Origin: Pseudomonas fulva NBRC 16637 = DSM 17717
Lineage (GTDB): Bacteria > Pseudomonadota > Gammaproteobacteria > Pseudomonadales > Pseudomonadaceae
Assembly (NCBI RefSeq): GCF_000730565.1
Contig: NZ_BBIQ01000027.1
Coordinates: 1 to 58,417 of the forward strand
Direction: 5' to 3'
Length of the DNA stretch: 58,417 bases
Shown here in pieces: positions 1 to 9,125 of the stretch; position 1 is the first letter of the stretch, and every line of letters starts with the position of its first letter. Both the position numbers and the translations under genes were made by a program. The notes under the pieces are model-generated. The model saw only the letters and a program-made list of their open reading frames with translations, did no database searches and was not told the DNA's origin.

Positions 1-146
1 CGATCGTACGGCTCAATGCCATGCTAAGGACGGGCAAGCCTTGGCTTGATCTGGTCTTGCCACAGCCTATGCGGACCTAGAGCAGGAAGCCGACGTAACT
101 CATACAGGAGCGGGCTTGCCCATCAATCCAATACCGCGCTGGATGG

Positions 147-195
147 CACGGGCTTCGCCCGTGGCCGCGCGACAAGCGCGCCCCCTGGGGGGGCG
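147..195 (+). terminator. Tandem hairpins, probable terminator of a gene left of the window
   Basis: Three inverted repeats lie close together: CACGGGC-TTC-GCCCGTG at 147-163, GCGCG-ACAAG-CGCGC next to it, and CGCCCCC-TGG-GGGGGCG at 179-195. The last is followed by GGCTAGATTTTAAAT, which contains a short T run. This is the usual form of an intrinsic terminator reading rightward, although no coding sequence ends nearby within the window. The rest of 1-310 shows no gene I can support. Confidence 0.4.
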
Positions 196-311
196 GGCTA
201 GATTTTAAATAAATCGGGCAAGACAGTTGCTCCCACCCCGGGAGGCGTTAGCCTTCAGATGCGGTGCTAGGCAGGCGATGACACGGCGTGAAGCACAGGC
301 CTACCCGGACC

Positions 312-354
312 TGTGGGAGCGGCCTCGCGCCGCGATGGGCCGCAAAGCGGCCCC
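312..354. repeat. REP-type palindromic element (single copy)
   Basis: The sequence starts TGTGGGAGCGG and ends GGGCCGCAAAGCGGCCCC, with a GGCC..GCCGCG core. The same pattern recurs at about 4.3, 10.5, 17.6 and 36.2 kb in this window. It matches the repetitive extragenic palindromes that are abundant between genes in Pseudomonas putida-group genomes. The 101-codon frame that covers it (227-532) is proline/arginine-rich and has no family resemblance, so I do not call it a gene. Confidence 0.75.
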
Positions 355-369
355 AAGATCTAAAGCGCG

Positions 370-690
370 CCCACCATCTCCGCGGCTCTTACCCCGTAGG
401 GCACCCAGCACCCCCGCATTCAGCACCACATCACACACCCTAACCCCCAAGCGACTACCCCGACACGCTTGTCAGACTCAAGACCCCCACCACGTCAGCC
501 CCATTTTCCATCGGCCATCCCCCTGCCCATAAACCCTGCACGCCCCGGCCAACCCAGGCAAAACCACCTCTCCAACCACCCCCCACCCTAAGCCCACCCC
601 CGACCAATCCGGTAACCATTACCCCATCCCCAACCCTGTCCCACCCCCACCTCCAGCGCTAGGGTTAACCCCGCAGCCCAAGGAACAGGC
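370..690 (+). promoter_or_regulatory. C-rich, G-poor leader upstream of the ComEA-like gene
   Basis: About 320 bases on the plus strand are dominated by C runs and contain few G. They include CCCCCC-A-CCC-TAAG-CCC-A-CCCCC at 579-601, whose complement is a textbook G-quadruplex pattern (four G runs with loops T, CTTA, T). No good ORF fits here. A C-over-G transcript of this length is the typical composition of Rho-utilisation sequence, so a Rho-sensitive leader is possible. This reading is inference from composition alone. Confidence 0.4.
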
Positions 691-723
691 TGCCAGAAAC
701 GACCAACCCTAGGAGTCTTCATC

Positions 724-1059
724 ATGCGTAAAAACCTGCTCACCGCGCTGCTGCTCCCACTCATCGCCAGCCTTTCGTTCACCGTAAACGCAGCACCGAC
801 CAATGCCACGAACATGGTCGAACCCATGGCGATGGTCGCCCAGGCAAGCCAGTCAGCAACCCCGCTGGTCGACCTCAACAGCGCAGATGCCCTGACGCTC
901 CAGAAAGAACTCAACGGCATCGGCAAGGCAAAGGCCGAGGCAATCGTCGCCTACCGCGAAGCCCACGGGCCATTCGCGTCAGTCGATGAATTGCTCGAGA
1001 TAAAAGGCATCGGCAATGCGCTGCTAGAACGCAACCGCGACAAACTGAAAGTGCAATAA
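724..1059 (+). CDS. ComEA family helix-hairpin-helix DNA-binding protein
   Basis: This is a 111-residue protein. Residues 1-22 look like a Sec signal peptide (basic start, hydrophobic core, NAA at the cleavage point). A short linker is followed by a helix-hairpin-helix pair from about residue 50 to the end, with the diagnostic LNGIGKAKAEAI and IKGIGNALLE hairpins. ComEA proteins bind incoming double-stranded DNA in the periplasm during natural transformation. Small Pseudomonas versions of this kind are widespread even where competence is unproven. AGGAG lies 8 bases before the ATG. The gene stands alone, ending in a GC hairpin at 1070-1090. Confidence 0.85.
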   Translation: MRKNLLTALLLPLIASLSFTVNAAPTNATNMVEPMAMVAQASQSATPLVDLNSADALTLQKELNGIGKAKAEAIVAYREAHGPFASVDELLEIKGIGNALLERNRDKLKVQ

Positions 1060-1069
1060 GTACAGAGGG

Positions 1070-1090
1070 GCGGGCCTTCGACAGGCCCGC
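1070..1090. terminator. Hairpin between the comEA-like gene and the DUF2897 gene
   Basis: GCGGGCC-TTCGACA-GGCCCGC is a perfect 7-bp stem placed between two convergent stop codons, where a bidirectional terminator would be expected. No long T run follows. Confidence 0.5.
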
Positions 1091-1114
1091 TCATTGAAAG
1101 GCCATCAACCGCAT

Positions 1115-1282
1115 TCAGCGGTCTTGCGCATCCCGGGCATCGGCCTCGGCGTTGCGTTCATGAACCTTGCGCAACTGCTCGTCAGTCAACGGCAGCTTCT
1201 TGGCCGTGTCGCGCAGCATCATCAAACCGCCGACGATCGAGCCAATGGCAACGATGAGTATCAGCCAGGCATACCAAGGCAT
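1115..1282 (-). CDS. DUF2897 family small membrane protein
   Basis: The 55-residue protein begins MPWYAWLILIVAIG, a single membrane helix to about residue 22, followed by a charged, helical cytoplasmic tail (KLPLTDEQLRKVHERNAEADARD). The ATG at 1282 was chosen over an upstream in-frame start because CAGGAGAAGG sits directly before it. The size and sequence match the DUF2897 family common in Pseudomonas. Its function is unknown. It is convergent with the comEA-like gene and divergent from pyrF. Confidence 0.8.
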   Translation of the reverse strand: MPWYAWLILIVAIGSIVGGLMMLRDTAKKLPLTDEQLRKVHERNAEADARDAQDR

Positions 1283-1498
1283 TTTCCTTCTCCTGTTGCG
1301 AATGTAAGCGGCTTGCTCACCTGTTTTGAGCCAGGCGCCGCTTCGTTGGTTCAATGGTACGGCGCCTCACGCAGGCCCAGCACCCACCGGCCCACATCCT
1401 GGCCCACCGTCCGACCAATTCCTGGGCCAGCGGCCCCCCCAGCCTGCGTCACATCGTTTACAATGCGCGCCGTTTCCGACTTGCCAAGAGACCCTGCC

Positions 1499-2200
<702 letters not shown>

Positions 2201-2209
2201 GCCTGAGCC

Positions 2210-2256
2210 GCACGCCTTTCAGGCACCGTCATCGGATCGGGACCTGAAAGGCGTGC
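2210..2256. terminator. Long inverted repeat between convergent pyrF and oxidoreductase genes
   Basis: GCACGCCTTTCAGG (2210-2223) and its exact complement (2243-2256) enclose a 19-base loop. The position between two converging genes suggests a bidirectional terminator, although no T run is present. Confidence 0.6.
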
Positions 2257-2269
2257 GTCCAGTCAGTCA

Positions 2270-3271
2270 TTACACCTTCAACACCAGCTTGCCGAAGTTC
2301 TGCCCGTTGAACAGTTTCAACAGGGTGTCTGGGAAGGTTTCCAGGCCGTCCACCACGTCTTCCTTGCTCTTGACCTGCCCATTGGCCAGCCAGCCGGCCA
2401 TTTCCTTGGCCGCTTTGCCGTAGTCCTTGGCGTGGTCCATCACCACGAAGCCCTCCATGCGCGCACGGTTCACCAGCAGCGCCAGGTAGTTGGCCGGGCC
2501 TTTGACCGCTTCCTTGTTGTTGTACTGGCTGATCGCACCGCAGATCACGATGCGCGCCTTGAAGTTGATGCGCGTCAGCACCGCATCCAGAATCTCGCCC
2601 CCGACGTTGTCGAAGTACACGTCCACGCCTTTCGGGCATTCGCGCTTAAGGCCTGCCTGTACGTCCTCGGCCTTGTAGTCGATGACGCCGTCAAAGCCCA
2701 GTTCATCCTTGAGGTACTGGCATTTCTCGGCACCGCCCGCGATACCCACGACGCGGCAGCCCTTGATCTTGGCGATCTGCCCCGCAATGCTGCCCACCGC
2801 ACCCGCGGCGCCGGAGATCACCACGGTGTCGCCGGCTTTAGGCTGGCCCACTTCCAGCAAGGCAAAGTACGCCGTCATGCCGGTCATGCCCAAGGCCGAC
2901 AGGTAGCGGGGCAGGGGTGCAAGGCTCGGGTCGATTTTCTGCAGGTTCTGGGGCTCGCCGGTGAAGTAATCCTGCACGCCCAATGCGCCGTTCACATGGT
3001 CGCCAGGCTTGAAGTCCGGGTGGTTGGACGCAACCACTTCGCCCACGCCCAGGGCGCGCATCACCTGCCCCAAGGCAACCGGCGGGATGTAGGACTTGCC
3101 CTCGTTCATCCAGCCGCGCATGGCCGGGTCCAGGGAAAGGTACAGGTTGCGCACCATCACTTGCCCTTCACCGGGTTGTTCGGCAGGCAGGGTCTCGAAC
3201 TTGAAGTCTTCACGCGTTACCGCCCCGACCGGGCGTTTGACGAGCAGGAAGCGGCGATTGGTCTGGGTCAT
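2270..3271 (-). CDS. NADP-dependent oxidoreductase (MDR superfamily, CurA/leukotriene B4 dehydrogenase type)
   Basis: A 333-residue medium-chain reductase without zinc ligands. The N-terminal GroES-like half includes the typical DPAMRGWM segment. The Rossmann half has the nucleotide loop (SGAAGAVGSIAGQIAK) and the family signature VDVYFDNVGGEILD. Relatives reduce the double bond of alpha,beta-unsaturated ketones or aldehydes with NADPH. The substrate here cannot be read from sequence. The ATG at 3271 follows AAGGACCCGTC. It is divergent from the SDR gene at 3447, and the two could share a control region of about 170 bases. Confidence 0.9.
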   Translation of the reverse strand: MTQTNRRFLLVKRPVGAVTREDFKFETLPAEQPGEGQVMVRNLYLSLDPAMRGWMNEGKSYIPPVALGQVMRALGVGEVVASNHPDFKPGDHVNGALGVQDYFTGEPQNLQKIDPSLAPLPRYLSALGMTGMTAYFALLEVGQPKAGDTVVISGAAGAVGSIAGQIAKIKGCRVVGIAGGAEKCQYLKDELGFDGVIDYKAEDVQAGLKRECPKGVDVYFDNVGGEILDAVLTRINFKARIVICGAISQYNNKEAVKGPANYLALLVNRARMEGFVVMDHAKDYGKAAKEMAGWLANGQVKSKEDVVDGLETFPDTLLKLFNGQNFGKLVLKV

Positions 3272-3446
3272 GACGGGTCCTTGAAGAATGGGATGTGCAC
3301 AAGAGGATAAATCTACCTTGTTGATGAAAGCAGGTCCTCAACATCACTGACAAGCATGGTCCTATAAATGTCCATGTGATGATGCTGCGGCCTTACCAGC
3401 GGCTGGCTATGCTCGTGTGCCTCACAGGCCCTGACAGGAGCGCGGC

Positions 3447-4208
3447 ATGAGCATGAGTTTTTCGGGCCAGGTAGCACTGGTCACCGGGGGCGGGGCGGGC
3501 ATCGGCCGGGCAACGGCGCTGGCCTTTGCCGGCGAGGGCCTGAAGGTGGTGGTCGCCGACCTGGACGCCGTGGGCGGCGAGGAAACGGTCGGGCAGATTC
3601 GGACCGCAGGTGGCGAGGCGTTGTTCATCGCCTGCGACGTGACCCGCGAAGACCAGGTCCGCCAGCTGCACGAGCACTTGGTCGCCGCCTATGGCCGGCT
3701 GGACTATGCCTTCAACAATGCGGGCATCGAGATCGAGCAGGGCAAGCTGGCCGACGGCAGCGAGGCGCAGTTCGACGCCATCATGGGCGTGAACGTCAAA
3801 GGTGTGTGGCTGTGCATGAAATACCAGCTGCCGCTACTGCTGGCCCAGGGCGGCGGCGCTATCGTCAATACCGCCTCGGTGGCGGGGTTGGGCGCAGCGC
3901 CGAAGATGAGCATCTACAGTGCGTCCAAGCATGCCGTGATCGGGCTGACCAAGTCTGCCGCCATCGAATATGCCCGCAAGGGCATCAGGGTCAATGCCGT
4001 GTGCCCGGCCGTGATCGATACGGACATGTTCCGCCGTGCCTATGAAGCCGACCCCCGCAAAGCCGAGTTCGCTGCCGCCATGCACCCGGTAGGGCGCATC
4101 GGCACCGTGGCCGAAATCGCCAGTGCGGTGTTGTACCTGTGCAGCGATGGTGCGGCGTTTACCACTGGGCACTGTCTGACGGTGGATGGAGGGGCCACGG
4201 CAATTTGA
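3447..4208 (+). CDS. SDR family NAD(P)-dependent oxidoreductase
   Basis: A 253-residue classical short-chain dehydrogenase/reductase. It shows the TGGGAGIG cofactor loop near residue 12, NNAG near 90, the catalytic serine in NTASVAG, the YSASK active site near 155, and the late TVDGGATAI end typical of glucose 1-dehydrogenase-like SDRs. GACAGGAGCGCGGC precedes the ATG. The substrate is unknown. REP repeats follow in the 480-base gap before the chemoreceptor. Confidence 0.9.
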   Translation: MSMSFSGQVALVTGGGAGIGRATALAFAGEGLKVVVADLDAVGGEETVGQIRTAGGEALFIACDVTREDQVRQLHEHLVAAYGRLDYAFNNAGIEIEQGKLADGSEAQFDAIMGVNVKGVWLCMKYQLPLLLAQGGGAIVNTASVAGLGAAPKMSIYSASKHAVIGLTKSAAIEYARKGIRVNAVCPAVIDTDMFRRAYEADPRKAEFAAAMHPVGRIGTVAEIASAVLYLCSDGAAFTTGHCLTVDGGATAI

Positions 4209-4292
4209 ATCGGTGAGGTTGTGGTGGATGAAGCCCAAAGGCTGCCAGGGGCTGAGCACTTGTCTGAAGAGGCATTATTACGCTGACATCCT

Positions 4293-4424
4293 GGGGCCGC
4301 TGCGCGCCCCATCGCGGTCGGTCCGGCGCCCCGGAAAGGCCGCTCCCACACGGGGCTCAGTAGCCTGTAGATTGCACTTTTGTGGGAGCGGTCTTTGTGC
4401 CGCGATGGGCTGCGCAGCGGCCCC
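4293..4424. repeat. BIME: inverted pair of REP elements
   Basis: One copy reads leftward (GGGGCCGCTGCGCGCCCC.. to ..GGCCGCTCCCACA, ending about 4350). A second reads rightward from TGTGGGAGCGG at 4381 to GCAGCGGCCCC at 4424. Inverted REP pairs of this kind are often bound by DNA gyrase or IHF in enterics and act as 3' mRNA stabilisers; the role here is inference. The rest of 4209-4689 has no supported gene. GGCAACGTTGCC near 4634 is a perfect 12-base palindrome just upstream of the chemoreceptor. Confidence 0.8.
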
Positions 4425-4689
4425 AAGTTCTCCGCCCCGAGCCGCAAATCTTCATCCCTCGCGCACCCCCAGCGTGCCGCCACCATGTCCCTCCACCAAC
4501 CACCGTCGTTGCCAGACAACATCCGGCCACCCATCCCTGCCTTTCATACGTAGGACGACTCCTACAAACCCATTACCGACATACTCATAGCTATTTGACA
4601 CTATTCTGACGTCAGGCCCTTGTTCAGGGGTTGGCAACGTTGCCACCCTTGGCGTTCGGGATAACCTGACACCCACAAGGGGAATCGGC

Positions 4690-6630
4690 ATGGGCGCGAG
4701 CAAGCACGGTGTGTTGGCCAACCTGGGCATGGCGCGCAAACTCGCGCTGGGCTTCACCCTGGTGTTGCTGCTGACCCTGGCGGTGGCTGCCATCGGTATC
4801 GCGGCGTTGCACAGTGTCGGACAGCGCTTTGACAGCCTGCGCGCGCTGGCACAATTCAATACCGACCTGTTGCGTCTGCGCCAGCACGAACAGGCATTTG
4901 CACTGCGCTCCGACATCAAGCAAGCCGAAGCCTTGCGCGCCGGCTTGCAAGGGTTGGTCGAGCGCGCTCGTGCACTGCCGGCCCTGGCCGCAGCCGAGCC
5001 CGAGCTGGCCGCCTATGGGCAGGCATTCGAAGCGTTCGTCGGCGCGGTGCAGGCCAAGGAACTGGCGCTCGATACCGCCAGCTGGTCGGTCTCAAGCGTT
5101 GCCAACAACCTCGACGTGCTGCAATCCGGCCTGGCTGATGACGGGGTGTATACCCTCAAGCAATCACAAGGCCAGCAGGGCGGTGAGTTCCTGGAGCAGG
5201 CCGCGCAGGTGGCGCAGGTCTCGCGGTTGATGCTCCAGGCCATGGATGAAGCCCGGGTGCGCCTTGAGAAAAGCCGCAAGGGCGAAGACGACGTCAGCCA
5301 GGCGCGCATCGCGCAAACGGTCGAGGCCGCCAGCCTTGTGGGCCAGTTACAAGCGGCTGTCACCGACAGTGGCTACCAGAGCGTACTCAACGAGGTGGCG
5401 GGGCACATTGGCAGCTTCTCCGAAAAACTCAACGAATACACCGACCAACTGGCCAGCGAACAAGGCCTCAAAGCGCAGTTGCAGGCCTCGGCCGAGCACG
5501 TCACAAGTCGCGTCGATCAGGCCTACCTCACCGAAGAGCGCGTGCTGCAAGGCGACTTGCAGCGCAACACGGTGGCCATCGCCATCGCCACCGCGCTGGC
5601 CTTGCTGGTGGGCGTGCTGGCCGCCTGGCTGATCACCCGCGCCGTGGTTGGCCCGCTCAAACATGTGATTGCCCGTGCGCAACGCATTGCCGACGGCGAA
5701 CTGGCGTTCGAGCCCGTCGCCCCGCGCCGCGATGAAGTGGGGCAACTGATGCAGGCCATGCAGCAGATGGCCGCCGGCCTGTCAGGCATCGTCAGCGGTT
5801 TGCAGCAAGGCATCGAGCAGTTGGCCGGCAACGCCCAGGCGCTGTCGGCCGTGACCGAGCAGACCAACCGCGAAGTCGGCAGCCAGAAGGAAGAGACCGA
5901 ACAAGTGGCCACGGCAATGCAACAGATGACGGCTACCGTGCACGATGTGGCGCGCAACGCCGAGGAAGCCGCGCAAGCGGCGCAGGCTGCGGACGAGAAG
6001 GTCGATTCGGGGCAGCATGTGGTGCGCCAGAGCATGCAGCGCATCGAGCAGTTGGCCGCCGCGGCCGAAACCGCCAGTGCGGGCATCGAGAGCCTCAGCT
6101 CTGAAATCCATACCATTGGCGATGTGCTCGAAGTCATCAAGAGCGTGGCCGAGCAAACCAACCTGCTGGCCCTCAACGCGGCCATCGAAGCGGCCCGGGC
6201 CGGCGAGCAGGGGCGCGGCTTTGCAGTGGTGGCCGACGAGGTGCGTGCACTGGCCAGGCGCACGCGCCAGTCCACCGAGCAGATCGAAACCCTGGTGGCC
6301 AGCCTGCGCGGCAATGCGCAGCAGTCCGTCGCGCAGATTCGCGGCAGCACGGAGCTGGTGCGCCTGGCCGTGGCCGATGCCCTGCACACTGAAAGCGCGC
6401 TGGGCAGTATTGCTGCAGCGGTGTCGTTGATTCAGCAGATGAACCAGCAGATCGCCGCCGCCGCCGAACAGCAAAGCTCGGTCGCCGAAGAAATCAGCCG
6501 CAGCGTCACGCAAATTCGTGGCAGTGCCGACCAGGCTGCGTTGGCCATGCAGGACAGCGCCCGGTCCAGCGTCGAGCTGGCGCAGCTCGGCACCGACCTC
6601 AAGGGCATGGTGGGGCACTTCAGGCTGTGA
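4690..6630 (+). CDS. Methyl-accepting chemotaxis protein with a large helical periplasmic domain
   Basis: A 646-residue chemoreceptor. Membrane helices lie at about 14-36 and 293-318. They enclose a periplasmic, all-helical region of about 255 residues, the size of an HBM (helical bimodular) ligand domain rather than a single four-helix bundle. HAMP follows, then the signalling domain with the invariant hairpin tip (EQTNLLALNAAIEAARAGEQ, then GRGFAVVADEVR). There is no C-terminal CheR-tethering pentapeptide; the protein ends MVGHFRL. Known HBM receptors of P. putida sense TCA-cycle acids, but the ligand here is not predictable. It is convergent with benE. Confidence 0.93.
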   Translation: MGASKHGVLANLGMARKLALGFTLVLLLTLAVAAIGIAALHSVGQRFDSLRALAQFNTDLLRLRQHEQAFALRSDIKQAEALRAGLQGLVERARALPALAAAEPELAAYGQAFEAFVGAVQAKELALDTASWSVSSVANNLDVLQSGLADDGVYTLKQSQGQQGGEFLEQAAQVAQVSRLMLQAMDEARVRLEKSRKGEDDVSQARIAQTVEAASLVGQLQAAVTDSGYQSVLNEVAGHIGSFSEKLNEYTDQLASEQGLKAQLQASAEHVTSRVDQAYLTEERVLQGDLQRNTVAIAIATALALLVGVLAAWLITRAVVGPLKHVIARAQRIADGELAFEPVAPRRDEVGQLMQAMQQMAAGLSGIVSGLQQGIEQLAGNAQALSAVTEQTNREVGSQKEETEQVATAMQQMTATVHDVARNAEEAAQAAQAADEKVDSGQHVVRQSMQRIEQLAAAAETASAGIESLSSEIHTIGDVLEVIKSVAEQTNLLALNAAIEAARAGEQGRGFAVVADEVRALARRTRQSTEQIETLVASLRGNAQQSVAQIRGSTELVRLAVADALHTESALGSIAAAVSLIQQMNQQIAAAAEQQSSVAEEISRSVTQIRGSADQAALAMQDSARSSVELAQLGTDLKGMVGHFRL

Positions 6631-6635
6631 TGGCG

Positions 6636-6679
6636 CCGCCCTGGCAGGGCTCCGCCGGCGTAGAGCCTGCCATGGGCGG
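6636..6679. terminator. Imperfect inverted repeat between convergent chemoreceptor and benE genes
   Basis: CCGCCCTGGCAGGGCTC pairs, with one bulge and one mismatch, with GAGCCTGCCATGGGCGG across a 9-base loop. It lies directly between two converging stop codons and is probably a bidirectional terminator. Confidence 0.5.
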
Positions 6680-6684
6680 GTGTC

Positions 6685-7875
6685 TTACGCCTTGCGTGGG
6701 TTCAGGATCAGCAGGGCCAGTACACCGGCCACGATGCCCCAGAAGGCCGAACCGATGGAGAACAGCGTAAGCCCCGAGGCCGTGACCATGAAGGTGATGA
6801 CGGCCGCTTCACGCTCGCGCGCTTCACTCATGGCTACCGTCAGGCCATTCATGATCGAGCCAAACAGGGCCAGCGCCGCAATCGACAGCACCAGTTCCTT
6901 GGGCAAGGCCGCGAACAGCGCTGCCAGGGTCGCTCCGAACACGCCGGCTACACCGTAGAACACGCCGCACCACACGGCCGCGGTGTAGCGCTTGCTCGGG
7001 TCTTCATGGGCATGCGGCCCGGTGCAGATGGCCGCGCTGATGGCGGCCAGGTTCACCCCGTGCGAGCCGAACGGGGCCAGCAGCAACGAAGCCAGGCCGG
7101 TGGTTGAAATCAACGCAGAGGCCGGCACCTGATAACCGTCTGCCCGCAGCACGGCAATGCCCGGCATGTTCTGCGAGGTCATTGCCACCACGAACAGCGG
7201 AATGCCGATGCTGATGGTGGCTGCCAGCGAAAAGTGCGGCGTGGTCCATACCGGCGTTGCCATTTCCAGGGCGAAGCCGCTGAAGTCCAGCAGCCCCAAG
7301 GCACCGGACAGGGCCGTGCCCACCAGTAGAGCGGCCAGTACGCAGTAGCGCGGGGACAGGCGCTTGACCAACAGGTAGCTGAAGAACATGCCCAGCACCA
7401 GCAAGGTGCGGTGCTGGGCGGCGACGAAGATTTCGCTGCCGATCTTGAACAGGATGCCTGCCAGCAGCGCCGATGCCAGCGAGGCAGGAATCCGCTTGAC
7501 CAGGCGCTCGAAGCTGCCGGTCAGCCCACAGATCAGCACCAGCGCAGCACAGGTGATGTAGGCCCCGATCGCCTCCCCGTAGCTCACCCCGCCCAGGCTG
7601 GTGATCAGCAGCGCCGCGCCGGGCGTGGACCAGGCCACGGTCACGGGCGTGCGGTAGCGCAGGGACAGGCCGATGCTGCAGACCGCCATGCCGATCGAGA
7701 GCGCCCAGATCCAGGAGGATATCTGCGCGGTGGTCAGGCCAGCCGCTTGCCCGGCCTGAAACATCAGCACCAGCGAGGAGGTGTAGCCGGTGAGCATGGC
7801 GATGAAGCCTGCGACCACCGCCGAGGGCGAGGTATCTGCCAGGGGGCGAAGACGAGCGGAAGTGGCATCGGTCAT
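6685..7875 (-). CDS. benE: Benzoate/H+ symporter, BenE family
   Basis: A 396-residue, very hydrophobic inner-membrane protein with about 12 helices. It carries BenE-family segments such as AWSTPGAALL in the first third and TSQNMPGIAVLRADGYQ in the middle. BenE imports benzoate with protons in Acinetobacter and Pseudomonas. No benABCD catabolic or cat genes are beside it, so this copy may serve a different aromatic acid. It is divergent from the GST gene, with about 145 bases between the starts. Confidence 0.88.
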   Translation of the reverse strand: MTDATSARLRPLADTSPSAVVAGFIAMLTGYTSSLVLMFQAGQAAGLTTAQISSWIWALSIGMAVCSIGLSLRYRTPVTVAWSTPGAALLITSLGGVSYGEAIGAYITCAALVLICGLTGSFERLVKRIPASLASALLAGILFKIGSEIFVAAQHRTLLVLGMFFSYLLVKRLSPRYCVLAALLVGTALSGALGLLDFSGFALEMATPVWTTPHFSLAATISIGIPLFVVAMTSQNMPGIAVLRADGYQVPASALISTTGLASLLLAPFGSHGVNLAAISAAICTGPHAHEDPSKRYTAAVWCGVFYGVAGVFGATLAALFAALPKELVLSIAALALFGSIMNGLTVAMSEAREREAAVITFMVTASGLTLFSIGSAFWGIVAGVLALLILNPRKA

Positions 7876-8020
7876 GAAAAATCCTTGTAAGGGTGTACGC
7901 CGTGGTTTTCAGACTAACGCCAGGCGAGGTGACAGCAGCGATACAGCGATCATTGCTTTTAACCGTACAGTCGTTAACTATCAGGCGCTCTGGTATGACG
8001 GCATTGCAGGGGTAGGGGTG

Positions 8021-8623
8021 ATGTACAAGGTTTACGGCGATTATCAATCGGGTAACTGCTACAAGGTCAAGTTGATGCTCAGCCTGTTGGGGCGGCCCTA
8101 CGAGTGGCACGCCGTGGACATTCTCAAGGGCGAGACCGAGACGCCCGAGTTCCTGGCCATGAACCCCAACGGCAAGGTGCCGGTGTTGCAACTTGAGGAC
8201 GGTAGTTACTTGTGGGAATCCAATGCCATCCTCAACTACCTGGCCGACGGCAGCGAGTTCCTGCCCGCCGAGCCGCGCCTGCGCACCCAGGTCTTGCAGT
8301 GGCAGTTCTTCGAGCAATACAGCCATGAGCCGTATATCGCTGTGGCCCGCTTCATCCAGTTCTACCTGGGGCTGCCGGATGATCGCGTGGAGGAGTACCG
8401 CAAGTTGCACAAGGGCGGGTACAAGGCGCTGCGTGTGATGGAGCGGCAGTTGCAGGTGACGCCGTACCTGGTAGGTGACCAGTATTCCATCGCCGATGTG
8501 GCGTTGTATGCCTACACCCATGTGGCACAGCAAGGCGGTTTCGACCTGGCGGACTACCCGGCCGTGCGTGCCTGGCTGGAGAGGGTGAGCAGCCATCCGC
8601 GGCATGTGCCGATGGTGGGCTGA
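8021..8623 (+). CDS. Glutathione S-transferase
   Basis: A 200-residue two-domain GST. The N-terminal thioredoxin-like domain (to about residue 78) contains YGDYQSGNCYKVKLML and the cis-proline/glutathione-binding region (NGKVPVLQLEDG, then WESNAIL). The helical C-terminal domain has the SIADVALYAY motif. The ATG at 8021 gives the standard N-terminus; the frame stays open far upstream, into benE, without family similarity. A 10-bp hairpin (8658-8684) separates it from the convergent glutaredoxin-like gene. Confidence 0.92.
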   Translation: MYKVYGDYQSGNCYKVKLMLSLLGRPYEWHAVDILKGETETPEFLAMNPNGKVPVLQLEDGSYLWESNAILNYLADGSEFLPAEPRLRTQVLQWQFFEQYSHEPYIAVARFIQFYLGLPDDRVEEYRKLHKGGYKALRVMERQLQVTPYLVGDQYSIADVALYAYTHVAQQGGFDLADYPAVRAWLERVSSHPRHVPMVG

Positions 8624-8657
8624 TTCACGAGCAACATGTAGGAGCGACCTCGCTCGC

Positions 8658-8684
8658 TGGCGGGTGCCAAGGCTGCACCCGCCA
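8658..8684. terminator. Hairpin between GST and glutaredoxin-like genes
   Basis: TGGCGGGTGC (8658-8667) and GCACCCGCCA (8675-8684) form a perfect 10-bp stem with a 7-base loop between two convergent stops. TGTAGGAGCGACC just upstream resembles the edge of a REP element. Confidence 0.55.
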
Positions 8685-8692
8685 CCGCTGAA

Positions 8693-9064
8693 TCAACCCT
8701 TGCCAAACCGCTCATCCAGGTAAGCAATGATGGCCTTGGACTCATACATCCAGGTCACCTTGCCCGCTTCCTCGATGCGCAGGCAGGGCACCTTTATCCG
8801 GCCACCGCCTTGTTCCAAGGCCTGGCGGTGCACAGGGTCGTTCTTGGCATCGCGCAACGCCACCGGCACATTCAGGCGGTGCAAGGTGCGGCGGGTCTTG
8901 ACGCAGAACGGGCAGGCATGGAACTGGTAGAGCGCCAGGCCCTTGGCCGCCTCGTCCACGCGGGCCTGGGCCGCCGGGTCGCGCTTGCGCTTGGCCGGGC
9001 GGCTGGCCCAGTCGCCGAATACGATAAGCTGGCCGAGGCCAACCCGCAGGGCTTTGACGATCAT
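8693..9064 (-). CDS. Glutaredoxin/GST N-terminal-domain protein with CPFC active site
   Basis: A 123-residue protein. After a basic, partly hydrophobic lead of about 43 residues comes a glutaredoxin fold: strand ALYQFHA, then Cys51-Pro-Phe-Cys54, then KVPCLRIEE (cis-proline) and YESKAIIAYL. The redox motif and the glutathione-binding end support a glutathione-dependent thiol-disulfide role. The long basic N-terminus is the unusual part and might associate with the membrane. The ATG at 9064 has AGGAG seven bases upstream. A TTG two codons earlier is less likely. Confidence 0.85.
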   Translation of the reverse strand: MIVKALRVGLGQLIVFGDWASRPAKRKRDPAAQARVDEAAKGLALYQFHACPFCVKTRRTLHRLNVPVALRDAKNDPVHRQALEQGGGRIKVPCLRIEEAGKVTWMYESKAIIAYLDERFGKG

Positions 9065-9086
9065 GTACAAACTCCTGAAATGAAAA

Positions 9087-9110
9087 AGGCCGACCGGCAG
9101 GGGTCGGCCT
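9087..9110 (-). terminator. Rho-independent terminator after folE
   Basis: Read on the minus strand, AGGCCGACC and GGTCGGCCT form a perfect 9-bp stem with a six-base loop, followed by TTTTT. It sits 16 bases past the folE stop and just upstream of the glutaredoxin-like gene's start, so it should separate the two transcripts. Confidence 0.8.
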
Positions 9111-9125
9111 GGGTGACGCAGCCGG

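Noticed and set aside
227..532. 101-codon plus-strand ORF
   Set aside because: Low-complexity Pro/Arg/Ser composition, overlaps a REP, no ribosome site; the region is better explained as C-rich regulatory sequence.
1094..1498. N-terminal extension of pyrF
   Set aside because: The extension overlaps the DUF2897 gene and its divergent promoter; the known PyrF N-terminus starts at 1499.
4628..4650. Sigma-54 promoter in TTGGCAACGTTGCC before the chemoreceptor
   Set aside because: The GG and GC elements are about three bases too close for a -24/-12 promoter; it is a simple 12-base palindrome.
7004..8605. 533-codon minus-strand ORF spanning benE and the GST gene
   Set aside because: It crosses two well-supported genes in another frame and has no domain.
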